A stretch of 64,000 bases of DNA, from contig JAVSML010025216.1 of NCBI GenBank assembly GCA_038503035.1, forward strand, positions 611,574-675,573, given 5' to 3'. Below are positions 46,417 to 56,035 of this stretch, in pieces. The first letter of the stretch is position 1. The number at the start of each line of letters is the position of its first letter. Under the pieces are notes generated by a model that had not been told where the DNA came from, ran no database searches, and worked only from the letters and a program-made list of their open reading frames with translations. The position numbers and the translations under genes are program-made. This DNA comes from Crocodylus rhombifer. Lineage: Eukaryota; Chordata; Crocodylia; Crocodylidae.

Positions 46417-47235
46417 CTCTAGAATGCTGGATAGGGGATCTCCAAGCTGCAGTGCAGAGGCTGCGTGCCGTCAGGAATGACAGAGAAGCCTGCTGCCAGG
46501 AGAATGAACAGGGAGGAGCAAAGAAGGCTAGCAGGGCAAGGGCAGACCAGAAGAGTTCCCGTGAAGTCCAGCCAGGGGTCCCTTGGACAAAAGTCTCTTG
46601 CCCCAAGGCCTGGTGCACCAGGGTTACCACCCTGGAACTTCACAACAGATATGAACTTTTTGCAAAACCGACAGAGTCACTGGTTCCAGCACTTGAGGAA
46701 GGAAGGCAACCAGCAGCCACTCCTAGGAACAGATGCAGAGTGGTCATTGTGAGAGACCGCCTCCTGAGGGGGACAGAGGAAGCATTTGCTGCCCTGACCC
46801 CTTAGCCTGTGAGGTCTGCTGCCTCCCAGGGGCCCATATCTGGAATGTAGCTGAAAGGATCCTGAAACATGTCTGGCCCTCCAAACACTATCCCATGCTT
46901 CTCATTCAAGCGGGCACAAATGGCACAGCTCAGAGCAATCCCAGGCAAGTCATGAGTGACTACAGAGCTCTGGGGGCTGGGCTTAGAGGTTTGGGGGCAC
47001 AGGTGGTTTTCTTCTTGATCCTCCTGGTTACGGGTGCAGGAAGGAGAGATGTATTGAAGAAGTAAACAGAAGACTGAGACGTTGGTGCCACTGTGAAGGC
47101 TCCTTTAACCACAGTCTGCACCTCAGAAAGAGAGGCAGCAGGCTGTTGGGAAGAGACAGCCTCCACCTCACTCCAGCAGGAAAGAAGCTTTTCTCAGCCA
47201 GAATGGCTGACCTGCTTGACAGAGCTTTAAATTAA
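46417..47235 (+). pseudogene. CR1 ORF1 remnant with SGNH-esterase-type domain
   Basis: CR1 ORF1 proteins bind the element RNA and carry an esterase-like (SGNH hydrolase) domain. Visible parts in shifted frames are an N-terminal coiled-coil-like stretch (CWIGDLQAAVQRL, 46425-46465), the VVIVRDRLLRGTE block near 46740 (GDS-type nucleophile block, with Gly and Ser replaced), WNVAERILKHVWPS, LIQAGTNGTA (46905-46930), LGAQVVFFLILLV, and the final DSLHLTPAG block with Asp and His preserved near 47160. It ends in TAA at 47233-47235. Frameshifts occur near 46785 and between 47050 and 47110. Replacement of the nucleophile means the enzyme would be dead even without the frameshifts. Confidence 0.85.
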
Positions 47236-47384
47236 GATCACTGTGGGACAGGTGGACGACCATCAATGCAAGCCCTGGAAGTGACAAGCACCTAATCAGC
47301 AGGTGAGGTAACACAAGGGAACTTACTCCGACCTCAGCCCAAGGACAGGACTCTCCTAAGTGCACAAAGAAGCTTAGGGCTTCT

Positions 47385-49890
47385 GATGGCAGGCTTAGCT
47401 GCTTTTACATAAATGTCAGGAGCATGGGGAACAAACAGGAGGAATTGACACATCTGCTAAGCAATAACAAATATGATCTCATGGGCATAATGGAGACCTG
47501 GTGGGACTCCACCTATGACTGGACCATAGGTGTATACAAGTAGACATTGGCACCCAAGGAGGGCCACTCAAAACCCTCTGGGTTAGAATACGGGAAGAAT
47601 GTGGTAAGGGGATATAACTGTAGGAGACTATTACAGACCTCCTAACCAGGAGAAAGAGCCTGACTACAATTTTTCAAGGGAATTAGCAGAGGCTGCGTGC
47701 TCTCAGTGCATGGTCACCCACCCTGGCATCTCATGGAAAGAGTATTCAGCCGAATCTAATCGGTCACGAAGCTTCCTCGCTTGCATTAATGAGCTCTATC
47801 TGACTAAAGAAGTCTGTGGGCTGACTAGGAGTAAGGCACTGCTGGATCTGGTTCTGGCCAAAGGGGATGATCTGGTGAGCTACCTGAGGAACTGAGGGAA
47901 GCTTGGTAATGCTGATTACAAGCTGATCACTTTCTCTGTCCATCACAAAGCAGGTAAATCAGTCAGCAATGCAGAAACCCTCAATTTTAGGAAAGCTGAC
48001 TTTTACAAACTCAGAGGTTAGTTATCAAGGCCTCGAGAGATCACAATCTGACAGGGAGGGCAGTTAACAATGAGTGGTCACTGCTTAAGGACGTGATTCT
48101 AAAAGCACAAGGAAGTCCATTCCAGCCCAGAGGAAAGGTAGTAAAAGGGCTGGGAGACCCCCATGGCTCAGTAGAGACCTCATGGACCTCCTTAATCTTA
48201 AAAGAGAAGCTTGTAAGAGTTGGAAGATAGGAAATGCTTCTAAGGAATATTATGTATCACTGGCCCGCACCTGTAGGGAGCAGACCAGAAAAGCCAAGGC
48301 TGAAACCAAGCTCAAATCGACTATGTGAATCAAAGACAATAAAAAGTCCATCTTCAGCTATGTGGGAAGTTGAAAGAAAAATAAGTGCAACATTGGACCC
48401 CTGCTAAACCAAACGAGGTAGCTGACACCCAACACCCAGGAAAAATCTAATCTCCTCAATGACTACTTTGCGTCAGTTTTCCACCAACCAAAGGGGATCA
48501 CCCTGCCTGACAGGACACAGGATTACCAGGGTAAGGTAACACCTACAATTGGTGAAGACCTTGTGAGGGAACACCTTGAGAGGCTGGACATACACGGGTT
48601 AATGGGCCCAGACGGAATGCACCCAAGAGTGTTAAAAGAGTTGTCTGAGATCATAGTATGGCCAATGGCGAGGATATTTGAGTACTCATGGCACTTGGGA
48701 AAAGTTCCTGAAAACTGGAAGAAGGCCAGTGTCATGCTTATCTTCAAGAAGGGAAGGAAGGAAGACTCAGGGAACCTACAGGTCAATAAGTTTGACCTCA
48801 ATCCCTGGAAAGATCTTGGAAAAAATTATTAAAGAATCCATACGCAACAAGCTAATGAAAGACAACGTATTGAGAGACAGCCAACATGGCTTCATTACCA
48901 ATAGGTTATGCCTGACCAACCTGATTTTCCTTCTATGACCAAGGGATATGTCCCCTGGACAGGGGAGGAGAGGCTGATGTTACTTGGATTTCAAAAAAGT
49001 CTTCAAATTGGTCTCCCATGATGTCCTCATGGTAAAACTGGGGAGCTGTGGCCTCAACAACATTATGGTCCAATGGCTGGGGAACTGGCTTCATGGTCAG
49101 ACCAGGTAAACATGGTGCATGGTCACCAGTGGCATCCCCCAGAGTTCAGTTTTTGGATCAGTACTCTTTAATATATTCATAAATGATATGCATTTGGGTG
49201 TCAGAATCGGATGACACCAAATTATGGGGAAGTGCGGTCACTAGACAATAGGCTGGGGATTCAGGCTGACCTGCACAGGCTCACAAGATGGGCATATCAA
49301 AACCACATGTCATTCAACATAGAGAAATGCAAGGTGCTCCACTGTGGGAGGAAAAAACCCACATCACACCTATAGGCTTCTCAGTACTACACTCACTAGC
49401 ACCACGATTGGAAGAGAGTTGGGGGGGTTATGATTGATCATGAGATGAATATGAGCCACCCATGAGTGATGCCACAGCCGGCAAAGCAAATAAAATTCTG
49501 GCTGGCATCTACCAGTGCATCTCGGGCAAGGCCCAAGATGTCATCCTCCTGCTTTACTTGGCCTTGGTGAGGCCAAAGCTGAAGTACTATCCAATTCTAG
49601 GCTCCACACTTGAGAGAGGATGTGGAGAAGCTTGAGAGAGTCCAAAGGAGAGCCACACGCATGATCAGAGGTCAAGAGAGCAGGCCTTATGAGGAGAGAC
49701 TCTTCAGCCTGGAGAAGCGAAGGATCAGGGGGGACTTGGTGGTAGCTTATAAGTATATAAGGGGTGTGCATCAGGAATTGGGAGAACATCTGTTCACCAG
49801 GGCACCCCAAGGGAAGACTAGGTCTAACTGTCACAAACTGCAGGAAGACCGTTTTAGATTGGACATAAGAAAAAACTTCTTAACTGCCTG
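47385..49890 (+). pseudogene. CR1 ORF2 remnant: endonuclease and reverse transcriptase
   Basis: The start of the endonuclease is visible (CFYINVRSMGNKQEELTHLL, then GIMETWWDSTYDW at about 47490-47520), followed by a deletion that removes much of its middle. The later endonuclease part survives at 47710-47990. RT blocks include GPDGMHPRVLKELSE (48606-48650), IFKKGRKED, SLTSIPGKILEKII and QHGFITNRLCLTNLIF (48885-48930). The FADD block near 49210 is damaged: a deletion leaves only DDTKLWG. The C-terminal RRATRMIRGQESRPYEERLF part is at 49640-49700. At least five breaks. Confidence 0.88.
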
Positions 49891-50087
49891 AGTCTCCAGA
49901 GTCTGAAATAGACTCCCCCCAGAAGTAGTGTAGTCACCTGCTTTGAGCACGTTCAAGAAGCATTTGGATGATTATCTTGCTGGAGTAATCTGAACCCAGG
50001 TGACTTGCTGCCCTTTGGGTAGGGGGCTGGACCCAGGGTTTTTGCAAGGTCCCTTCCAGCCCTAACGTCTATAAAATCTATGATGAA

Positions 50088-50760
50088 ACTACAGACAGGG
50101 AGCTTTCAGGTCAAAAAGGAAGAGGCTTATTGAATTTAGGTACCTCCAGGTTTGGGTGGCTAACGAACAGAAAAGATTTTTGGATCACAATTTTAGAACT
50201 GTATCAAAAGTGGTTGATTTTTTTTTTTTTTTTTTCTTTTGTACTTAAGTCCATTTCTTTGGTTCTGGCCATAGAACTTACATACCCTCTCCTCTGCAGG
50301 GTGGTCATCTAAAAATATTTATTTATTTATTTATTTTAAGTGTTATGAAATGAGCTCTTAACAGCACTTTGTTTCTTTTTGTAACTTTTTTTAGGTGACC
50401 TGTTTAATGCTAAGTCTATTTTTTCCAACTTGCTCTGAAATTAAATAAATGTAACTTTATTCATACAACCATTGCTTCGGTAAGCTGCAGGGGGATTTGA
50501 GGAAGGACTCCTGATGCCTACAGTTGTCTAGCAGCTCTTTCAACTATATGGTTGGTAGAATAAGATGTCACAAAAAAGCCTTGCAGCATCTTGGACCCTT
50601 TACTGTTTAGGTCGCTAGTCAGACTGAATGTTTTAGTGGTTCTAGATATTTATAGTGTAAATTTTTGTTGGTATTTTTTTTACTTTGCAGCTTAAAGAAC
50701 CAAGGGTTCTGTGAAAAATGTTAAACTGCCAAGAAACAGAGGTAAAACAGAAAAGTCCAT
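50088..50760. other. AT-rich sequence with simple repeats
   Basis: No gene is recognised. A T tract lies at 50218-50235 and (ATTT)n at about 50316-50337. Confidence 0.45.
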
Positions 50761-50768
50761 ATCTATTG

Positions 50769-51736
50769 CAGGGGTGGGCAAAATATGGCCCACAGGCCGG
50801 GTCCAGCCCACAAAATGACTTTATCTGGCCCCTGGCAGGTCCCTTGGTCTTGCCTGGCCCAGGGGCTGTCCAGCCCATGGTGCTGGTGCATCCCACCACC
50901 CCTAGGCATGCAGCAGGGATGGGGCACTCCAGCTCGACTCCAATTCTAGGCAGCGCAGGTGGCGGCAGCTAGTGCCAGCCTTGGCCCCATGGAGACTGGT
51001 GGGCATCTGGGCACATAGCCCCCGCCTGCCCCGTACCTGCTCTGGACCCACCCCAACCAGAGCAGACCAGCTCCGGGCCAGCTGGGACCATGCAAACAGC
51101 CCTGACCCTAGACCACCCTGCACCAGCTCTGGACCCATATCCCCACAATGAGTGGCAGTGGCAGCCGGGCAGAAGCTGCTGCTGAGTGCAGGGGAAAAGC
51201 AGCTGCCTCCCCTTAACTGCTGCTGGGCCCTTCTTGCTGCACCCCCCCCGCCCAAGCACCCATGCCCAGACTGCCCTGTAGCTCCTTTCCACCATGACTG
51301 CCAAGCCAGTAGGGCACTGGAGAGGAGCTGCAGGACAGCCCAGGCATGGGCTCCATCCAGGCAGCCACTGCAAGAAGAGCCTGGCAGTGGTGAGGGGGAG
51401 GGAGCCACTTTTCCCTTTGCCTAGCAGCAGCTTTTTGCCTGGTTGCTGCCACTCATTGTGGGCAAGTGGCTGGGGAGTGGCCCAGAGCTGGGCTTGGGGC
51501 TGTGCATGTAACTCCTGGCTGGTCTGGAGTTAGTCTGCTCCAGCTGGGGTGAATCTGGAGTGGATGTGGGTGGGACAGGTCTATGTGGTCAGCTGCTGCT
51601 GGGGGCTGGTAGTGGCAGTGGTGGTGGAGAGAAGCCACAGGACACGGGCTCTGGGGGAGGGCTCAGGTGCTGACCAGCCCACAACATCTCCCCAAAACAG
51701 TCTGTGGCCTGTTGGCCTAAGTAAATGCCCGCTCTG
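50769..51736. mobile_element. 968-bp foldback hAT element with perfect TSD
   Basis: It starts CAGGGGTGGGCAAAATATGG and ends GGCATTTACTTAGGCC-like inverse sequence (right terminus GCTCTG). It is flanked exactly by ATCTATTG (50761-50768 and 51737-51744). Beyond the termini, the two halves are inverted repeats of each other. Matched stretches include 51020-51150 with the inverse of 51425-51580 (CACAATGAGTGGCAG in both), 51160-51210 with the inverse of 51380-51440, and 51262-51290 with the inverse of 51327-51355, around a centre near 51308. Divergence between the arms shows the inversion is not recent. No protein is recognisable; long frames are compositional. Confidence 0.88.
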
Positions 51737-51872
51737 ATCTATTGTCATGTCAGGCATTTCTAGGAGAGATGTTCAACTTCTTTTTGCCAGGTACATTGAA
51801 GAGATAGGTGCTTCCAAGACTTTGGGGTAAGTTATGCCTAGGTCTAGTGGATGGTGTGATCTAACTGTATAT

Positions 51873-51975
51873 TACAGGTATACCTATATATCAGCCCATA
51901 TTGGATTGGCACCAATAAAAGGATAATCGATGTTATCAGCAATTGACTTTTTTGGCTGGTGTAGCCAATAATGTC
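51873..51975 (+). mobile_element. hAT-type fragment related to the 87-bp MITE
   Basis: TATATATCAGCCCATATTGG, GGCACCAATAAAAGGATAAT and CGATGTTATCAGCAATTGAC reproduce the inside of the 40366-40452 element and extend it (GGTGTAGCCAATAATGTCAC). The left terminus is degenerate and no right terminus follows. It is probably a longer parental form, truncated. Confidence 0.65.
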
Positions 51976-52347
51976 ACCGATAAATGCAGCCCAGCCTCAT
52001 GGAGAGCTGCATCCAGTCAGTAGGTCTGTGGGTATGGAGGTAGGGGGGCAGATTGAGGCCCCCACGGTAAGGGAGAGAGTGGGGTGGGGCAGCGCAGGGG
52101 GCAGGGGGCAGGACCAAGCTGTGAGTGTGTGTTAGTGTGTGGGGGGGGTTCCCCCTTCTGTACACAGCCCCAGGAGACTCATGGGGGGCATGTGCTGCCC
52201 AGATTTGTGCATAGGGCAAGGGCGGGCTACCTGCTGCGGGCTTGGGGCCAGGGGTTGTGCCAGCCTCTTCCCAGTGGGGGCTGGGCCAGGGCTGTGCTTG
52301 GGGCAGGCAGGGGTGGGGAGGACACAAATTTGCTGTAGCCACCCTTG
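51976..52347. other. G-rich non-coding sequence
   Basis: G-rich on the plus strand, with (GGCAG)n-like and GTGTGTTAGTGTGTGG tracts at 52080-52150. It could be cargo between the hAT fragment on the left and the pogo-like end on the right. No gene. Confidence 0.35.
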
Positions 52348-52431
52348 GGGTGGCTGTAGCTTAACGCTCGTTTTGCTTAACACTTTGTTTTTCAGGAACC
52401 GATTAAGAGTGCTAAGTGAGGGTTACCTGTA
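52348..52431 (-). mobile_element. pogo/Tigger-like terminal fragment
   Basis: Read inversely it starts TACAGGTAACCCTCACTTAG, then TTAATCGGTTCCTGAAAAAC, then repeated GTTAAGC and CGTTAAGC units, a pattern known from pogo/Tigger MITEs. TACAGGTATACC at 51873 could be the other end, which would give one element of about 560 bp with TA target sites. This is unproven. Confidence 0.45.
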
Positions 52432-52510
52432 TGTGTTTTTGGTATGACTTCCAGTGCTTTAAATTAGTGAGCCACACTAATTAGAAGTCCTGGCACCACA
52501 TTGAGAACAT

Positions 52511-52656
52511 GTGTCAATGGCACAACGCATCTCCATGGTGTGAAAATGGCTGCAGTGCACTTTGAACTAAAGCACATCGAATGTGTTTTAGTTCAGAACA
52601 CATAACCACCATTTTCTCAGCATGGAGGTACACTGCACTGCCAATGCACGTGATAC
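52511..52656. repeat. long imperfect hairpin, arms about 67-76 nt
   Basis: 52511-52577 pairs with 52581-52656 across a 3-nt loop (CGA). The inner arms TGAACTAAAGCACAT / ATGTGTTTTAGTTCA differ at one position. The outer arms share CCATGGTGTGAAAATGG and CAATGGC phrases. It is probably the heart of a foldback MITE. Nearby, 52680-52881 has TAGTGGGGCG ... CCGCCACTA ends of unknown status. Confidence 0.8.
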
Positions 52657-53144
52657 ACATAGGCAGCAGAAGGCCAGGGCTAGTGGGGCGCAGCCCCCCA
52701 GACTAATTTCGCAGCAGCCAGCGATAGCAGCATCATGGTGCTGCTGTCCTGCTGCACCTGGCACCACTCAGCTGCAGCACCACACCCAGTGTCCCCGCCA
52801 CACACTCCTCTGCCACCATTTATAGCACCAGCACATGCCAGCCCCACAACAGCCTTCACCCCACCCCAAATAATATTTTCTCCGCCACTACTGGTGATGT
52901 GCAAGGCTGCCAGACCGCGTCAGTTTACATGCTCCAGCAGATTCGATTAATTGGGTCTGCTCCAATATGCTGCATTTCCAGCACATCAGAGCAGGCTCCT
53001 CCATATGTGTGTAAGTGCTCATAAGTACCAGCACCTGTAAAATTACCTGCACCATATTAAATTTTGTACTAAAATTGCCTTTATCTATGTAGCTTGTCCT
53101 TTTCCATGTATTTGACCTGTTCATAAAAGAGTTGGAGAAACAAT
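52657..53144. other. GC-rich to AT-rich non-coding sequence
   Basis: Contains the possible nested unit 52680-52881 and a short palindromic AGCAGATTCGATTAATTGGG (52935-52954), followed by TCTGCT. No gene. Confidence 0.35.
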
Positions 53145-54573
53145 GATGAGTGAAGGATCACTCACTCGTGGTTCCCATCTTCATAAAAGGGAGGAAGGAG
53201 GACCTGGGAACATATAGGCCAGTTAGTCTTACCTCAATCCTGGGTAAGCTTTTTGAGAGAATTATCGTGGCACATGTCCACGAGGGGCCAGCTGGGGAGG
53301 TTATGCTTAGGGGCAACCCACACGGGTTTATTAGAGGCAGGTCCTGTCAGACCAACCTGGTGGCCTTCTGTGACCAGGTCACCAAATCCTTAGATGCAGG
53401 GGTAGCAGTGGACGTAGTCTTTCTAGACTTTAGGAAGGCCTTCAACACTGTCTCTCACCCCATTCTTATTAAAAAACTGGGGGCTGTGGTGTCAACACCT
53501 ACACAATCAAATGGATCGCTAACTGGGTGGAGGGCCACACCCAGAGAGTGGTGGTGGACGGGTCATTTTTGACCTGGAGAGATATGGGCAGTGGGGTTCC
53601 CCAGGGCTCGGTCCTCAGGCCTGCACTGTTCAACTTCTTCATCAGTGACTGGGACGAGGGGGTAAAAAGCACCGTGTTCAAATTTGCGGATGACACTAAG
53701 ATGTGGGGGGAGGTGGGCACACTAGAAGGGAGGAATAGGCTGCAGTTGGACCTAGATAGGTTACAGGGGTGGACGGATGAGAACAGGATGGGTTTCAAGA
53801 CTGACAAGTGCAAGGTGCTGCGCCTGGGGAGGAAGAACCAGCAGCATACCTCCAGGCTGGGGAACTCCCTTCTCATCAGTGCAGAAGCAGAAAAGGATCT
53901 TGGAGACGTCATTGATGCCAAGATGAACATGGGCCGGCAGTGTGGGGATGCAGTCAGGAAGACCAACTGCACCTTGTCATGCATCCACAGATGCATTTTG
54001 AGCAGGTCCAAGGAGGTGATTCTCCCCCTCTATGCGACACAGGTCAGGCCACAGCTGGAGTACTGCGTCTAGTTCTGGGTGCTGCACTTCAGGAGGGATG
54101 TGGACAGCATGGAGAGGGTCCAGAGGAGGGCCACTCGCATGATCAGGGGGCAGCAGGGCAGGCCCTATGAGGACAGGCTGCGGGACCTGAACCTGTTCAG
54201 CCTCCACAAGAGAAGGCTGAGGGGGGATCTAGTGGCCGTTTACAAACTGGTCCAGGGGAACCAGCAGGCATGGGGGAGTCCCTGTTCCCCAGAGCACTAC
54301 CAGGAGTGACTAGAAATACTGGTCACAGCCTGGCAGAGGGTAGATTCAGACTCGATATCGGGAAGTGCTACTTCACTGTCAGGGCGGCTAGGATCTGGAA
54401 GTAACTTCCAATAGAAGTGATGCTGGCTCCTACCCTGGGGGTCTTTAAGAGGAGGCTAGATGAACACCTTGCTGGGGTCGTTTGACCCCAGTACTCTCCT
54501 GCTATGGCAGGGGGTCAGACTTGATGATCTGCTCAGGTCCCTTCGGACCCTACAAACTATAAAACTATGAAAC
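53145..54573 (+). mobile_element. CR1 LINE, 5'-truncated, separate subfamily
   Basis: It begins inside the reverse-transcriptase domain and runs to the tail ACAAACTATAAAACTATGAA (54550-54570), which differs from the CTATGAAATCTAT tail of the other copies and marks another CR1 subfamily. The immediate downstream sequence is AT-rich and unique. Confidence 0.92.
53150..54309 (+). pseudogene. CR1 ORF2 remnant: reverse transcriptase
   Basis: Three open segments (53150-53572, 53527-54072, 54079-54309) cover RT from KGRKEDLGTYRPVSLTSI and HGFIRGRSCQTNLVAF through VVFLDFRKAFNTVSH (53418-53462), SGVPQGSVLRPALFNFFISD (53590-53649) and FADDTKMWGEVG to the thumb (RRATRMIRGQQGRPYEDRLR). One frameshift lies near 53500-53530 and one stop at 54070 (TAG replaces a glutamine-type codon in YCVxFW). 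The FADD catalytic block is intact. It is the least damaged RT in the window, but it lacks the endonuclease and any 5' region. Confidence 0.92.
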
Positions 54574-55625
54574 TAAACAGTTGAAGTTGCCTGGTTGGCA
54601 TCCTTAATGCCTTTTTCAGAAGAATTTCCTGTTCCTTCTACCTCACTTACCCACCAAATTTATCTTTAGAATTTATCATAAGAAATTATCTGCAAATTGT
54701 GGTAGGATTATCATTGTCACAATGCCTTAATACTAATTCTGGGTAAAAGAAACATTTTTTTTAATGAGTAACACAAGACCACTGCTACATCCCTTTTTAT
54801 TAGGGAACAAATCTCTGTTTCCTTGAAGTTGCCCATTATCTGAATCTTAGTAAGAGGAGTGAAAGAAAGACACTGACAGGGAAATATTTATAGCAGCCAC
54901 CCACTGCTTAAGCTGTTCACCCTCTACGCATCTGCTAGGAACAGAATGTAAACATGAGATGAAACTCCACATTGGTAAAAGAATATCAGTAGATAAGGGA
55001 GTAATGGGAAGGACAGCAAAAAACAAAGCATCTTTGATATTAAGGGTTTATTAAGATGTCTCAAAATATAACCTATAGCTGTGGAAGGAAGCTAATCTCT
55101 TCTTGAGCAGAAACAAACCTTTTAACTATTCACCCAGAGTTAATGCTTTAGATTTTATTAGAGGAAGAGATTTAATGTTTCCTTTGTTCTTGTTGGCATT
55201 ATCCTTTTTTGTGTCTGCTTTCCATGGCCTGGTAACACATGGCTTTTGAAATAGCTATTACTACTATTCTGTCCTGCCTCATTTATCCTGTCAGGTACTT
55301 TGGGCCTTTGCTTGCAAAAAAATTGCCCTGTGGAGACATGACAGCAAAATGTTTCCTGCAGGGCAAACATAGATTTTCTCTAGGAAGTGGAACACAGAGA
55401 AGAATGTATAGGCCAAGGGAAAAAGAGATGAGTTTAGGCTAGGTGATTATAATGTGCTGTCTCAGGACTTGTAGGGAACAGGAACTGTGCACTGTCAGTA
55501 GTCTCTTGGATATTTGTGAGTTGCTGAGAAAACAAGGGTGTGTAGAAACGTTTGCTGCACCTGCTCTGTGATTGTGCAGCTTACTTTAAGCCATGTAATT
55601 TGTAGACTAGAACAGCACATGCAAT
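54574..55625. other. AT-rich unique sequence
   Basis: No gene or repeat is recognised. Confidence 0.4.
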
Positions 55626-56035
55626 CTTCTGCCAGTGCTGGGAGCCATGCGGGGAACCTGGTATAGGTAACTTAGGCTTGAGGGAGTGCAGGATTGGGGG
55701 CCTGGTGGGTCTGCAAGGGAGTGGGAGATTGTCTGTTGAGGGATGGGTGCAGGGTAGGGGCTAAAAATGTCATCGTGTAGAGGGAGGAAGAGTGCAGCCT
55801 AGGGGCTGGGGCAAGTTGCTGGGCTTCCCCAGCCCCAGGGCTGCCCTTCAAATGTGTGCAGACATTGACTGGATCGGATTAACCTGTTTGTGATTTAAGT
55901 TAGTTCACCTACTAACTTAAATCAGGTCCATCATTTTTGGCCTGATTTTTAAATCCCACAAATGTCTGCACAGTCAACATTTTAGATGGGCCTAACCCTA
56001 GTTAGGTCAATCCAAATGTAACATTTGTGCATATC
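55626..56035. repeat. GC-rich block followed by nested inverted repeat
   Basis: 55640-55850 is G-rich with GGGGGCCTGGTGGGT-like phrases. Then comes a hairpin: TGATTTAAGTTAGT (55891-55904) is the exact inverse of ACTAACTTAAATCA (55911-55924) with loop TCACCT. Outer arms AATGTGTGCAGACATTG (55848-55864) and CAAATGTCTGCACAG (about 55960-55974) also pair. This is probably one half of a MITE with long terminal inverted repeats. No target duplication was found. Confidence 0.6.

Larger units (their letters stand above)
46417..50087 (+). mobile_element. CR1 LINE with ORF1 and ORF2, about 3.7 kb, degenerate
   Basis: The most complete CR1 in the window. It runs from within ORF1 (46417) through ORF2 to the 3' tail (CTAACGTCTATAAAATCTAT at about 50065-50084). 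Both frames carry many stops, frameshifts and deletions, so it is inactive. Its true 5' end may lie upstream of the hAT MITE at 46213-46416. Confidence 0.92.

Noticed and set aside
50902..51408. 168- and 134-codon minus-strand frames considered as transposase remnants
   Set aside because: They lie in inverted-repeat DNA; translations are Cys/Ala/Gly/Ser-rich and do not resemble hAT transposase.
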